DNA from: Galactobacter sp052108535 | GTDB taxonomy: Bacteria > Actinomycetota > Actinomycetes > Actinomycetales > Micrococcaceae | Direction: 5' to 3' | Length of the DNA stretch: 64,000 nt | Assembly (NCBI GenBank): GCA_052108535.1 | Contig: JBQDZM010000006.1 | Coordinates: 1-64,000 of the forward strand | Shown here: one piece after another, positions 27,568 to 35,414 of the stretch | How positions within the stretch are numbered: position 1 is the stretch's first letter | Layout of the letters: the number at the start of each line of letters is the position of its first letter | Position numbers and translations under genes: made by a program | Notes under the pieces: generated by a model | Database searches by the model: none | Told to the model about the DNA's origin: nothing | The model's input: only the letters and a program-made list of their open reading frames with translations

Positions 27568-28356
27568 ATGGACCCGCGGCGAGCCCGTAGCTTTCGCGAG
27601 GTAGCGCCCGAGTCCGTCCTTCTGGGCGGTGCGGGGGCCGCGATTCTGCTGCAGATCGCCGATCCGCGGGTGGGGCGCGGTGTGGCCGTCCACTCGGACT
27701 TCGTCCGCGACCCCATGAGGCGACTGTGGGGCACGCTGGACTACATCTACGCGGTCAGTCTCGGCGACAGCGAGACCCGGGCACGCGTCGTATGGCATGT
27801 GAATCATGCCCATTCCTACGTGCATGGTCCCGCAACGGAGACCACCCCCGCCTACGACGCCCACGACGTCGATGCGCAACTCTGGGTTGCCATGACCCTG
27901 TGTCATTGCGGCACCGCCGCGTGGGAAGCGGTGCTCGGTGAGTTGCCCGCCGGTGTGCAGGACGAGATGGTGCGCGGCTACGGTGCATTGGCGACCTCAT
28001 TGGGCGTTCCGCCGAGCCTGTGGTTCCGGGACCGGGCCTCCTTCGACGCCGCCTTTGCTCAGCGGCTGCGGGGTTTGCGAGTGTCTGACGACGCCAGGCG
28101 GGTGGCGCGGGGGCTGTTGGCCGCCGAGCACGCACCGCTCTGGCTGCGTGCGGCAATGCCGCTGGTGCGCGTGGCCACGGCTGCGCTGCTCCCGCGGGCC
28201 GTTCGAGAGGACTTCGGGCTGCCGGAGCTGGAGCTCACTCCCCGCAAGGATGCCGTCTTCAGGGGTGCAGTGGCCGCGCTCGGGCAGGTCTACCCGGTGC
28301 TGCCTGACAAGGTCCGGCACGTGGTGGCCCGGGCTCGGCTGCGGCGGATGTCCTGA
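27568..28356 (+). CDS. Oxygenase MpaB family protein (DUF2236)
   Basis: The 262-residue protein contains ESVLLGGAGAAILLQIADPR, HSDFVRDPMRRLWGTLDYIY and ARVVWHVNHAHSYVHG, the usual DUF2236 pattern with conserved Arg and His residues around a haem-type site in characterised relatives (latex-clearing protein, MpaB). The length is shorter than Lcp-type enzymes but normal for the bacterial DUF2236 group. It probably shares a transcript with the thioredoxin gene. The substrate is unknown. Confidence 0.85.
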   Translation: MDPRRARSFREVAPESVLLGGAGAAILLQIADPRVGRGVAVHSDFVRDPMRRLWGTLDYIYAVSLGDSETRARVVWHVNHAHSYVHGPATETTPAYDAHDVDAQLWVAMTLCHCGTAAWEAVLGELPAGVQDEMVRGYGALATSLGVPPSLWFRDRASFDAAFAQRLRGLRVSDDARRVARGLLAAEHAPLWLRAAMPLVRVATAALLPRAVREDFGLPELELTPRKDAVFRGAVAALGQVYPVLPDKVRHVVARARLRRMS

Positions 28357-28381
28357 GCAAGCTCGCGCGGGGAATGCTGGT

Positions 28382-28505
28382 CAGCTTTGATGCCTGAATT
28401 CGGCTCTGATGCCTGAACGCGGCTTTGGATGGGCTTTGATGCCCAAACGCGGCTTTGATGCGTCGACTCGACACCTGGCCGGACGCATCTGGGCATCAAA
28501 GCCGC
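28382..28505. repeat. 19-bp tandem repeats ending in nested inverted repeats
   Basis: Units of about 19 bp beginning (G/C)(G/A)GCTYTGATGCC start at 28382, 28402, 28432 and 28451, with a short 11-bp unit at 28421. The last unit is part of a perfect inverted repeat: GCGGCTTTGATGC (28449-28461) against GCATCAAAGCCGC (28493-28505). Inside it GATGCGTC (28457-28464) also pairs with GACGCATC (28482-28489). It lies between the DUF2236 gene and the aminotransferase gene and could serve as a terminator. Confidence 0.75.
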
Positions 28506-28560
28506 CTGGACGGTGACTGGGCGGCCCACAGATCGAGACTGCGTGGCCCAGAATGGAGGT

Positions 28561-29745
28561 ATGAGAGCACCTTCAGTCAGGGGACAGGTTCCGGCATTCA
28601 TGGTCATGGACGTCCTACGTCGGGTGGGCGAACTCCGGGCCCAGGGCCGGGAGGTGCTCTCCCTCTGCGCGGGCGAGCCCTCCAGTGGGCCCGCACCGGT
28701 AGTCAGTCAGGCTGCCGCTGAGCTGCATGCCAGTGGACAGGCGCTCAACTACACGCCAGCGGCGGGGCTGCCGGAACTGCGCCAGGCCATCGCTGGACAC
28801 TATGCACGGTGGTACGCCACGGACGTGGATGCGGACGAGGTACTCGTGACCACGGGCGCATCCGGAGCCTTCGTCACCGCCTTCCTCGCCGCGTTCGACG
28901 TTGGCGACCGGGTTGCACTGGCCCGCCCCGGTTACCCGGCCTACCGCAATATTCTCACCAGTCTTGGACTTGAGGTTGTGGAGATCCCGTGCGGACCAGA
29001 GACTCGCTACCAACCCACCCCGGAGCTCTTGGAGCGGGCGGTGGCGGAGCACGGAGACCTGGCCGGCCTGGTGCTGGCCTCTCCTGCCAACCCCACGGGG
29101 ACCATGACCAACCGCGAGGAGTTGTCCGCGTTGGTGCAGTGGTGCAAAGCCCATGACGTGTTGCTGGTCAGCGACGAGATCTACCACGGCATCACCTATC
29201 CCGCGCCTGGACAGTCGGACCCGCGCGGCGTCAGCGCCCGAGAGTTTGGGGAGGACGCAGTGGTCATCTCCTCCTTCTCCAAGTTCTGGGGCATGCCGGG
29301 CTGGAGAGTCGGCTGGGCGTTGCTGCCCGCTTACCTGAGACAGAGCGCGGATGCGCTGGCCGGAAATGTGGCCCTATGCGCCCCACGAAACGCCCAAGTC
29401 GCCGCGGTCCAGGCTTTCAGCGAGGACGCCTATGCCTTCGGTGAAGCGCAGGTGCGGGCCTACGCGCGCAATCGACAGGTTCTGCTTGATGCGGTTCCCC
29501 GCCTTGGATGGACCGACGTGGCTCCGGCGGACGGCGCGTTCTACCTCTATGCGGACATCTCGAAGGTCCTGGGCCCCTACGCGGATTCGGCGGCCTGGTG
29601 TGCCGCCCTGTTGGAGGAACAGGGCGTGGCGCTGACGCCCGGACTGGACTTCGACCCCGTCAACGGGGGCAGCACCGTGCGGCTCTCCTTCGCCGCGAGT
29701 GAGGACACCGTGACCCGCGCAGTGGAGCGGATCCTCGCGTTCTAA
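28561..29745 (+). CDS. PLP-dependent aminotransferase (class I/II)
   Basis: The 394-residue fold-type I enzyme has ASPANPTGTMTNREEL (substrate/PLP Asn), LLVSDEIYHGITY (PLP Asp and Tyr) and SSFSKFWGMPGWRVGWA, which contains the Schiff-base Lys and the downstream Arg of the phosphate-binding site. The N-terminal segment SLCAGEPSSG replaces the usual L-GEPDF. It resembles aspartate/tyrosine/branched-chain aminotransferases of the AAT-I group; the amino donor is unclear. The upstream GGAGG directly abuts ATG 28561, too close for ideal initiation. The open frame extends to 28513 without a better start. Confidence 0.9.
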   Translation: MRAPSVRGQVPAFMVMDVLRRVGELRAQGREVLSLCAGEPSSGPAPVVSQAAAELHASGQALNYTPAAGLPELRQAIAGHYARWYATDVDADEVLVTTGASGAFVTAFLAAFDVGDRVALARPGYPAYRNILTSLGLEVVEIPCGPETRYQPTPELLERAVAEHGDLAGLVLASPANPTGTMTNREELSALVQWCKAHDVLLVSDEIYHGITYPAPGQSDPRGVSAREFGEDAVVISSFSKFWGMPGWRVGWALLPAYLRQSADALAGNVALCAPRNAQVAAVQAFSEDAYAFGEAQVRAYARNRQVLLDAVPRLGWTDVAPADGAFYLYADISKVLGPYADSAAWCAALLEEQGVALTPGLDFDPVNGGSTVRLSFAASEDTVTRAVERILAF

Positions 29746-30050
29746 TCCACCTTGGCGGCGTGAAGCATCGTCTATTCCAAATGAGGTCTGCTGGATCTGA
29801 GGAATCGGGATCTCGATCGAGGTGGGTGCTTATTCGAGCGACAAAGCCGAATAAAGTGCGGCACACGATAACCGACCAATCCGGGGCCCGCTGATAGGAT
29901 CCGAAATGGTGGCAGCTTTCTCGAGAACGAGCTGAAAACGGTTCAACAGCGATCCGCTGCCCTCCGCCGCTCGCTGCTAATAGCAGCTTTCTCGGGTCGA
30001 CTGACCGGAAACTCGCAGTCAACATCGAACGTGGGAACAGTGATGAGTGT
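29746..30050. other. Gene-free interval, locally lower GC, with short direct repeats
   Basis: These 305 bases have no convincing gene on either strand. Base composition is noticeably more A/T-rich than the flanks (for example around 29825-29870). GCAGCTTTCTCG occurs twice, at 29912-29923 and 29983-29994. It marks the left edge of a patch of broken and mobile-type genes that runs to about 32450. Confidence 0.5.
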
Positions 30051-30953
30051 ATGAACGGCAAGCAGGTCAAGCTCTTCCTCGTTGACGGTACTCCTGGCGG
30101 TCTGACGACGGCTGAGATCACGAATTGGACGGGCAGCGTGGTCTCGGCGCGTCGTTCGGACCTTGCCGAGCTAATTGGTCGCGAGGAGGCCGGGCGTACC
30201 GGTGTCTACCTGTTGTTGGGTGAAGACGATGAAGCGATAGGCGACACGCGTTGCTATGTCGGTGAGGCTGACGTCGTGGCGACTCGGCTGCGTGCCCATT
30301 CGAAGGAGAAGTCGTTCTGGAACCAGGCCGTGCTTGTCACGTCGAAAGATACGAACCTGACCAAATCTCATGTGCGCTATCTCGAGTCTCGTCTGATCGA
30401 ACTCGCGCAGTAGGCCGGTCGCGTCACCCTGGAGAACGGCACCGCACCGCCTCACCCTCGACTGCCGGAGGCGGATCAGTCGGACATGGAGTACTTCCTC
30501 AGCCAATTGCAGATCGTCCTCCCAGTACTCGGCGTCAACGTCGTCCGGGTCAGGCCAACGCAGGCAAACCCTGCGGTGGTTGGAACGTCCGAGTCGCCTG
30601 TGTTCAGGCTGACGAATAGGCGGCAGGGCGTCGATGCCCGTGCGCAGCAGGTCGACGGCGAATTCACTGTGCTTGAGGGATCTGTGGTGGTGCCGGTATG
30701 GCAGGGAGTTGGCAGCGCCGCCAGCACCCGTAGGGCGTACTCCAGTTATCGTGCGCAGCATGAGGGTCTGATCGCCGATGGTTCCATAGTGGTAGAGGGC
30801 GGTGTCGCCCGGACCATGCGAGATATCGTGTTTGGTTCGCCGTCAACGGCAGGGGCGATAGCGTTGGGGCGGTCCTGCAACGGGCGCGTTGAATGGGTGA
30901 GTGCCGAGGGTCCGTTTGGCCAGTGGGAGACGCGAGGCGTCGAGGATGAGTGA
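30051..30953 (+). pseudogene. GIY-YIG nuclease family protein interrupted by one in-frame amber codon
   Basis: The first 120 codons give a GIY-YIG domain: GVYLLLG and YVGEAD form the signature, the catalytic Arg is in TRLRAH and the metal Glu in RYLESRLIELAQ. TAG at 30411-30413 ends this frame. The same frame then continues, without any other stop, through AGRVTLENGTAPPHPRLPEA to a C-terminal part that resembles DUF4357 (RSCNGRVEWVSAEG) and ends at 30953. The junction IELAQ-stop-AGRV reads as one continuous protein of 301 codons, as in full-length relatives. A single C-to-T change (CAG to TAG) explains the break. A truncated 120-residue product could still be made. Confidence 0.85.
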
Positions 30954-30991
30954 GTCCACAGGGAGAGAGTGGGGCGAACCTGTAGGGTGGC

Positions 30992-31318
30992 GTGCACAAC
31001 ATCCCCCGAGCCTCTCAACGCGAAGCGCAACCGGGGGATCTTCTCGTATCTGAAGGTCTACGTAATCAACTCGAAACTCGCATTGGCTGAAAGCGAGTTA
31101 CTCCGACAGTGGCGCTCCCGGGGCTTGAGCTGCTGCATGAGGAACGAGGGTTGCGTTACCTCCGGCATATCGGCTCTCCGAATACGTTCGGAGCTTCTCT
31201 GGACCAGAGCGAGGGGTATTGCGTACGGGTACCGTTTTCGACGATGTGGTTGGTCTATATGGGTTTGAGTGCCGCACTCGCCGAGATCGACATTGTCTAC
31301 GTGGAAGACCTCTCGTGA
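30992..31318 (+). pseudogene. Broken small gene of unknown family
   Basis: From a GTG at 30992 a frame reads VHNIPRASQREAQPGDLLVS and on to ETRIG, then TGA at 31088-31090, and continues in the same frame as KRVTPTVALPGLELLHEERG down to YVEDLS at 31316, followed by TGA. Composition in both halves looks protein-like. The downstream half could alternatively start at GTG 31109 as a 69-residue protein. I recognise no family. Its 3' end overlaps the BKACE-like gene on the other strand by about 20 bases. Confidence 0.35.
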
Positions 31319-31869
31319 GTCCTGCCCACCGCCGTAGCGACCAGGTCCTCATTGCCGGTGGCGACTCGTCCGTCTGGTAGGTGGAGGGTGTCCTCCAAGC
31401 CGATGCGGGTGTCCAACCCCCACATGACGGCCAGGTCGAAAGTGGGCCAGGTGGAGGCTCCCTCGCCGTGCAACAGGACGGAAAGCGTCGGTTCCGTCTC
31501 GCGGATGCCGTCGACAAGACGTTGGCCCGTGGCCTCCACCTCGGAGGCGTCGGCGAGGTCCGGGACCTCCACGAGTGCGCTATGGCATTGGCCCCTGTAA
31601 GGGGAGGACCGCCAGGCCACGCGTCCCTCGTCGTTCCAGATGCCAGCCTCGATACCGATACCCCGGCCGGCGAGCCCGGCGGCGATCTCATCGGCCCCGT
31701 CCTCGTGCCAGTTCAACGACGCGAAGTCAGGGAGGACGGCCCAGGACTTGATGGCTGTCTTCCGGGCCGCGACGTCGGTCACCTCCGCGGCGAGGACGGC
31801 TGGGTCCGTGGACAGCCTCGGGTGTTCCGTGGGAAGTCGGGCACCATTGACGCAGGCCCTGAGCAGCAT
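31297..31869 (-). pseudogene. BKACE-like (3-keto-5-aminohexanoate cleavage family) gene with internal deletion
   Basis: The 190-residue frame has the family start (LLRACVNGARLPTEHPRLST) and its second half: SWAVLPDFASLNWHEDGADE, GIGIEAGIWNDEGR, LLHGEGASTWPTFDLA and DTRIGLEDTLHLPDGR. Normal members are about 240-300 residues and have a metal-binding HxH segment after the first strand-helix unit. Here AAEVTDVAARKTAIKSW jumps straight past it, so about 60 residues including the HxH are missing with the frame kept. The enzyme is therefore probably inactive, either a remnant or an abnormal paralogue. It starts 15 bases after the MazF-like gene stop on the same strand. Confidence 0.65.
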
Positions 31870-31884
31870 GCCGACGAGCCTAAC

Positions 31885-32223
31885 TCAAGCATCGATGACG
31901 AGCGCGACTACACTGCGCAGTTGGCGAAGAACGACGGGGCCGACGTTGCCGATCGTGACGCCGACGCGTGATTCGGCCACGGATCGTATGTGCTGGCATT
32001 GCGCGGACGAGACCGCGGTCAGTCCATTGTGGGCATCGGGTTCCAGGAGGACCTCGGAGCCGCCTGACCGCACCGTGCTGGTCAGCGGAATCACCTGGAC
32101 GACGTTGGGGTGGCCACGGAGGATTTGGCTGGCGGTTATCACCACGGCAGGGCGGCGGAGACCCGCCTCCGATCCCGAAGGCACTCCGAGATCCAGCTCG
32201 ACGATGTCACCCGGCGTCAGCAT
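31885..32223 (-). CDS. MazF/PemK-type toxin (endoribonuclease)
   Basis: From the ATG at 32223 this encodes 112 residues. MLTPGDIVELDLGVPSGSEA gives the N-terminal barrel strands, RRPAVVITAS the conserved R-P-A-V-V segment and VIPLTSTVRSG the PLT/S-T motif. Later HIRSVAESRVGVTIGNVGP contains the family's D/S-and-R region. MazF toxins cut mRNA at short sequences. A start at 32274 is possible but lies within the antitoxin gene. The 17-base overlap with the antitoxin gene indicates coupling. Confidence 0.85.
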   Translation of the reverse strand: MLTPGDIVELDLGVPSGSEAGLRRPAVVITASQILRGHPNVVQVIPLTSTVRSGGSEVLLEPDAHNGLTAVSSAQCQHIRSVAESRVGVTIGNVGPVVLRQLRSVVALVIDA

Positions 32224-32404
32224 CGAGCCACGCAATTTCGTCGTCGCGTAGTGGGGTCGAGAGCTCAACGCCAATGGCCTCCTGCCTGAGCAGTCGTGCT
32301 GCGTGCGAAACGGTGTCGTTCAGCGTTTCGTTACGGTTGGCTGCCAACTCGTTGAGCGCGTCGCGCGTGGCTCGGCTGACTCGGATCGTCGTCGTGTTGC
32401 TCAT
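32207..32404 (-). CDS. Ribbon-helix-helix antitoxin (MazE-like)
   Basis: The 65-residue protein starts MSNTTTIRVSRATRDALNEL, the strand-helix-helix of an Arc/MetJ-type DNA-binding domain. A C-terminal acidic tail (LRDDEIAWLDAD) would block the toxin. The alternative start at 32431 falls inside the operator palindrome, so ATG 32404 is preferred. It is transcribed first, then the toxin. Confidence 0.82.
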   Translation of the reverse strand: MSNTTTIRVSRATRDALNELAANRNETLNDTVSHAARLLRQEAIGVELSTPLRDDEIAWLDADAG

Positions 32405-32422
32405 AAGGCCAAGCCTAATAGG

Positions 32423-32442
32423 TGTAGACAAATACGTCTACA
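32423..32442. promoter_or_regulatory. Toxin-antitoxin operator palindrome
   Basis: TGTAGAC (32423-32429) and GTCTACA (32436-32442) are perfect 7-bp arms with a 6-base spacer, located 19 bp upstream of the antitoxin start. This is the expected place for autorepression by the antitoxin dimer. Confidence 0.65.
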
Positions 32443-32527
32443 GGGGCGCTAGCCCATGACATCCGTCATGCCCACGTGATGACAGCTGCCGGAGACCAAC
32501 ACCCCGGTTCAGAGCCAGAGTGGAACC

Positions 32528-33481
32528 ATGAACTCCACGACAGCGGCCCCGGCCATCGAGCTCACGGGCCTGACCAAAAGATTCGGAAACGTCCGGGCAG
32601 TCGACGGCGTCGAACTAGACATCAACCTTGGAGAGATCGTCGCTTTCCTCGGCCCCAACGGGGCCGGGAAGACCACGACCCTGGACATGGTGATGGGACT
32701 CAGCGAGCCGACGCAAGGCACCGCGAAGGTGCTGGGCGTCGACCCCCGGAAGGCGGCGACCTCCGGCCGCATTTCGGCAGTCCTCCAAACCGGCGGTCTG
32801 CTCCGCGACCTTTCGGTGCGTGAGACGGTGACCGCCATCGCCGCGATGCACGGGGCCGCGAACCGCATCGAGGAAGTCATGGATCGCACCGACCTGACGC
32901 GGATCGCCAAGCGCCGTGTGGGCAAGTGTTCCGGTGGCGAGCAGCAGCGGCTCAAGTTCGCGCTCGCGCTGTTGCCGGACCCCGACGTGTTGGTGCTCGA
33001 CGAACCCACCGCCGGCATGGACGTCACGGCACGGCGACACTTCTGGGACGTGATGCGGGCCGACGCCGACGCCGGGCGCACCATCCTCTTCGCCACGCAC
33101 TACCTGGAGGAGGCCGAACAGTTCGCGCCCCGCACCGTGGTGATCGCGGCCGGCAAGGTGATCGCGGATGCGCCCACCCGAGACCTCAGGGGCTCGCTCG
33201 GCGGGCGCACCATCACCGCGATAGTGCCAGACGCAGCCCTGCCGCACTTGCGTGCGTTCGCGGGCGTTTCGCACATGAGCGTTGACCCTGGCGCCGACGG
33301 CTCTGACAACCAGGTGAGCCTGCGCGCGGAGGATTCCGACGCCGTGGCCCGAGCACTTCTGACCGAATTCGGCGGGTCCGATCTGAGGATCGCTGAACCC
33401 AGCCTCGAATCCGCCTTCACCGAACTGACCACCAAGGCAGACGGCGAGTCCGCCAACGAGAGTACCGGGAGCAAGTTATGA
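32528..33481 (+). CDS. ABC transporter ATP-binding protein (drug/lantibiotic exporter type)
   Basis: The 317-residue protein has Walker A FLGPNGAGKTTT, signature KCSGGEQQRLKFALALLPDP, Walker B VLVLDEPTAGMD and the switch His in FATHYLEEA. The C-terminal region after residue 220 is typical of DrrA/CcmA-like exporters. It overlaps the permease gene by ATGA. Together with the histidine kinase and response regulator it matches the gene order of linearmycin-resistance (Lnr)-type systems, which export amphipathic antibiotics or lipids. Confidence 0.9.
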   Translation: MNSTTAAPAIELTGLTKRFGNVRAVDGVELDINLGEIVAFLGPNGAGKTTTLDMVMGLSEPTQGTAKVLGVDPRKAATSGRISAVLQTGGLLRDLSVRETVTAIAAMHGAANRIEEVMDRTDLTRIAKRRVGKCSGGEQQRLKFALALLPDPDVLVLDEPTAGMDVTARRHFWDVMRADADAGRTILFATHYLEEAEQFAPRTVVIAAGKVIADAPTRDLRGSLGGRTITAIVPDAALPHLRAFAGVSHMSVDPGADGSDNQVSLRAEDSDAVARALLTEFGGSDLRIAEPSLESAFTELTTKADGESANESTGSKL

Positions 33482-34242
33482 CACTCTCCATGACCTACCT
33501 ACGCATCGAACTCATCCGCCAGTTCCGCGACGGCTTCACCCTGTTCTTCACCCTGGCCCTCCCCGCGGTGATGTACCTGATCTTCGGCGCCGGTGCCGAG
33601 TGGGGCGACATCCGGATCGGGGCCGGTGGTGAGGGCAACGTGACCTTCTCCGTCATGGTGTCCATGGCCGCCTACGGTGTGGTCACGGCGATGACCTCCC
33701 TGACCTCCTCCGCCGCGGCAGAATCCGCGCAGGGATGGGGGCGGCAGTTGGCCATGACCCCGCTGGGTAACGGCGGCTACACCGTCACCAAAGTCCTGGT
33801 CGCGCTGTTCTACTCCGTACTTTCCATCGTGGTCGTCTACGTCCTGGGCTTCTTCACGGGTGCCGAGGCCGGCCCCACATGGCGCTGGTTCGCCTGCGCA
33901 GGCATCACGCTGGGGCTGGGCTCCATCTACGGGCTCTACGGCCTGGCCGTCGGCCTCATCTTCAAGTCGGACACCGCCACCGGACTGGCCTCGGCCCTGC
34001 TGACCTTCTTCGCCTTCTTCGGCAACGTGTTCATGCCGCTCTCCGGGACCATGCTTACGATCGCCCACTACACCCCGCTCTACGGCGTCGTGGCCCTGGC
34101 CCGCTGGCCGCTCACGGAGGGTGCGGTGGACGAGACCCTGACCGATCCGCTGTGGCAGCCCGTGCTGAACGTGGTGGTCTGGGCGCTGATCTTCCTGGCC
34201 CTGGCGCTCTACGGGGTGCGGCGTAGCCGGGCACGTCGATGA
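33478..34242 (+). CDS. ABC-2 type permease
   Basis: The 254-residue protein has six hydrophobic helices. MTLSMTYLRIELIRQFRDGF precedes helix 1, with a loop between helices 1 and 2. A late LLTFFAFFGNVFMPLSGTML segment matches the conserved ABC-2 C-terminal motif region. It pairs with the preceding ATPase to form an exporter in the membrane. It overlaps genes on both sides (ATGA at 33478 and, with an alternative kinase start, at 34239). Confidence 0.9.
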   Translation: MTLSMTYLRIELIRQFRDGFTLFFTLALPAVMYLIFGAGAEWGDIRIGAGGEGNVTFSVMVSMAAYGVVTAMTSLTSSAAAESAQGWGRQLAMTPLGNGGYTVTKVLVALFYSVLSIVVVYVLGFFTGAEAGPTWRWFACAGITLGLGSIYGLYGLAVGLIFKSDTATGLASALLTFFAFFGNVFMPLSGTMLTIAHYTPLYGVVALARWPLTEGAVDETLTDPLWQPVLNVVVWALIFLALALYGVRRSRARR

Positions 34243-34289
34243 CCCCGACCTCTCGGCCGATGGGCGCGGGGCTGGGTAGGGTCAACGCC

Positions 34290-35414
34290 ATGAGCAACGA
34301 CTCAACCCAGCCCCACCAGGGCGCCAGCACGCCGGGGGACCCCTGGCAACGGCATTCCTGGCTGGTCGCAGCGATCTGGCTGGCGTTCATCTTCTACCCC
34401 GTGCGGGCCTTGGTGGGCTCCACCGCGGCGATGCCGGCGCAAGTGCTCGGCTGGAGCTGCCTTGGCCTGTTCATCGTCGTCTATCTGGTGTCCTTCCGCT
34501 TGGGTCACAACACCGGCATCACGGGCGAGCCGACCCTGCCGCGGACTTGGGTGTTCTTCGCAGTCGCGGTGCTCGCGGTGGTCGGGACTGTCCCGGCGAT
34601 CGGAGACGGCGCCTTCAGTTTCCTACCCTTCGTCGTGACCATCCCCGCCTACCAGATGCCGACCTGGTTCTTCCTCCCGACGATCGCGGTGAGCGTTCTG
34701 GGACTGCTGGGGTACATCCTGATCTCCGGGGAATGGGCGGACAACGTTGCCCTGCTGATCATCCTGTTGGTGATCTGCGCCGTGCACTGGATCGTGCGCT
34801 GGTTGATCGGTCGATCCATCGCCGCGGACAAGCTCGCCACCGAACTCGTGGCCAGCGAGGAACGCGAGACGGTGGCCCGGGACGTCCACGACCTCATCGG
34901 GCATTCCCTGACCGTGGTGAAACTCAAGGCCCAGCTGGCTCGGAAGCTGGTCCGCGCCGACCCGGACAGGGCTGTTGCGGAACTGGAGGAGATCGAACGG
35001 ATCACCTCAGAGGCCATAGGTGGGGTGCGGGCCACCGTGACCGGTCTGCGCTCGGAGGGACTGGCGGCGCAGCTGAACTCGGCGATCGCCACACTTCAGG
35101 ACGCGGGCACCGTCGTCGAGGTCGAGGGGGAGTCGACGTCGCTGTCCCCGGCTCAGTCGCTCATCGCCGCCTGGATCCTGCGGGAGGCCACCACCAACAC
35201 GCTGCGGCACGCGCACGCGTCGCGGGTGTGCATCAGTATGGGCCCCGGCTCGTTCACCTTCGAGGACGACGGTGTGGGCCTCCCCGCCGATGCAGTGCGC
35301 CGCAGCGGCAATGGCCTCAGCGGCATGGCGGAACGCGCCGCGGTCTCGGGCGCGACGTTCAGCGTGGACGCGTCGCAGGGCCTGGGCGGAACGAGGGTGG
35401 GATTGTCATGGTGA
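34290..35414 (+). CDS. Sensor histidine kinase, DesK/LiaS type
   Basis: Five to six membrane helices lie in the first 190 residues. A HisKA_3 dimerisation domain carries the phospho-acceptor His in ARDVHDLIGHSLTVVKLK, and a short GHKL ATPase domain carries FEDDGVGLP and SGNGLSGMAERAAV. No extracellular sensor domain is seen, so it probably senses the membrane or its transporter. ATG 34290 (after GGTAGGG) is preferred, but ATG 34239 overlaps the permease stop by ATGA and would add 17 residues. It partners the response regulator that overlaps its 3' end. Confidence 0.88.
   Translation: MSNDSTQPHQGASTPGDPWQRHSWLVAAIWLAFIFYPVRALVGSTAAMPAQVLGWSCLGLFIVVYLVSFRLGHNTGITGEPTLPRTWVFFAVAVLAVVGTVPAIGDGAFSFLPFVVTIPAYQMPTWFFLPTIAVSVLGLLGYILISGEWADNVALLIILLVICAVHWIVRWLIGRSIAADKLATELVASEERETVARDVHDLIGHSLTVVKLKAQLARKLVRADPDRAVAELEEIERITSEAIGGVRATVTGLRSEGLAAQLNSAIATLQDAGTVVEVEGESTSLSPAQSLIAAWILREATTNTLRHAHASRVCISMGPGSFTFEDDGVGLPADAVRRSGNGLSGMAERAAVSGATFSVDASQGLGGTRVGLSW

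Noticed and set aside
28382..28505. Repeat array considered as a CRISPR
   Set aside because: Units are about 19 bp and contiguous without unique spacers, and no cas genes are present.
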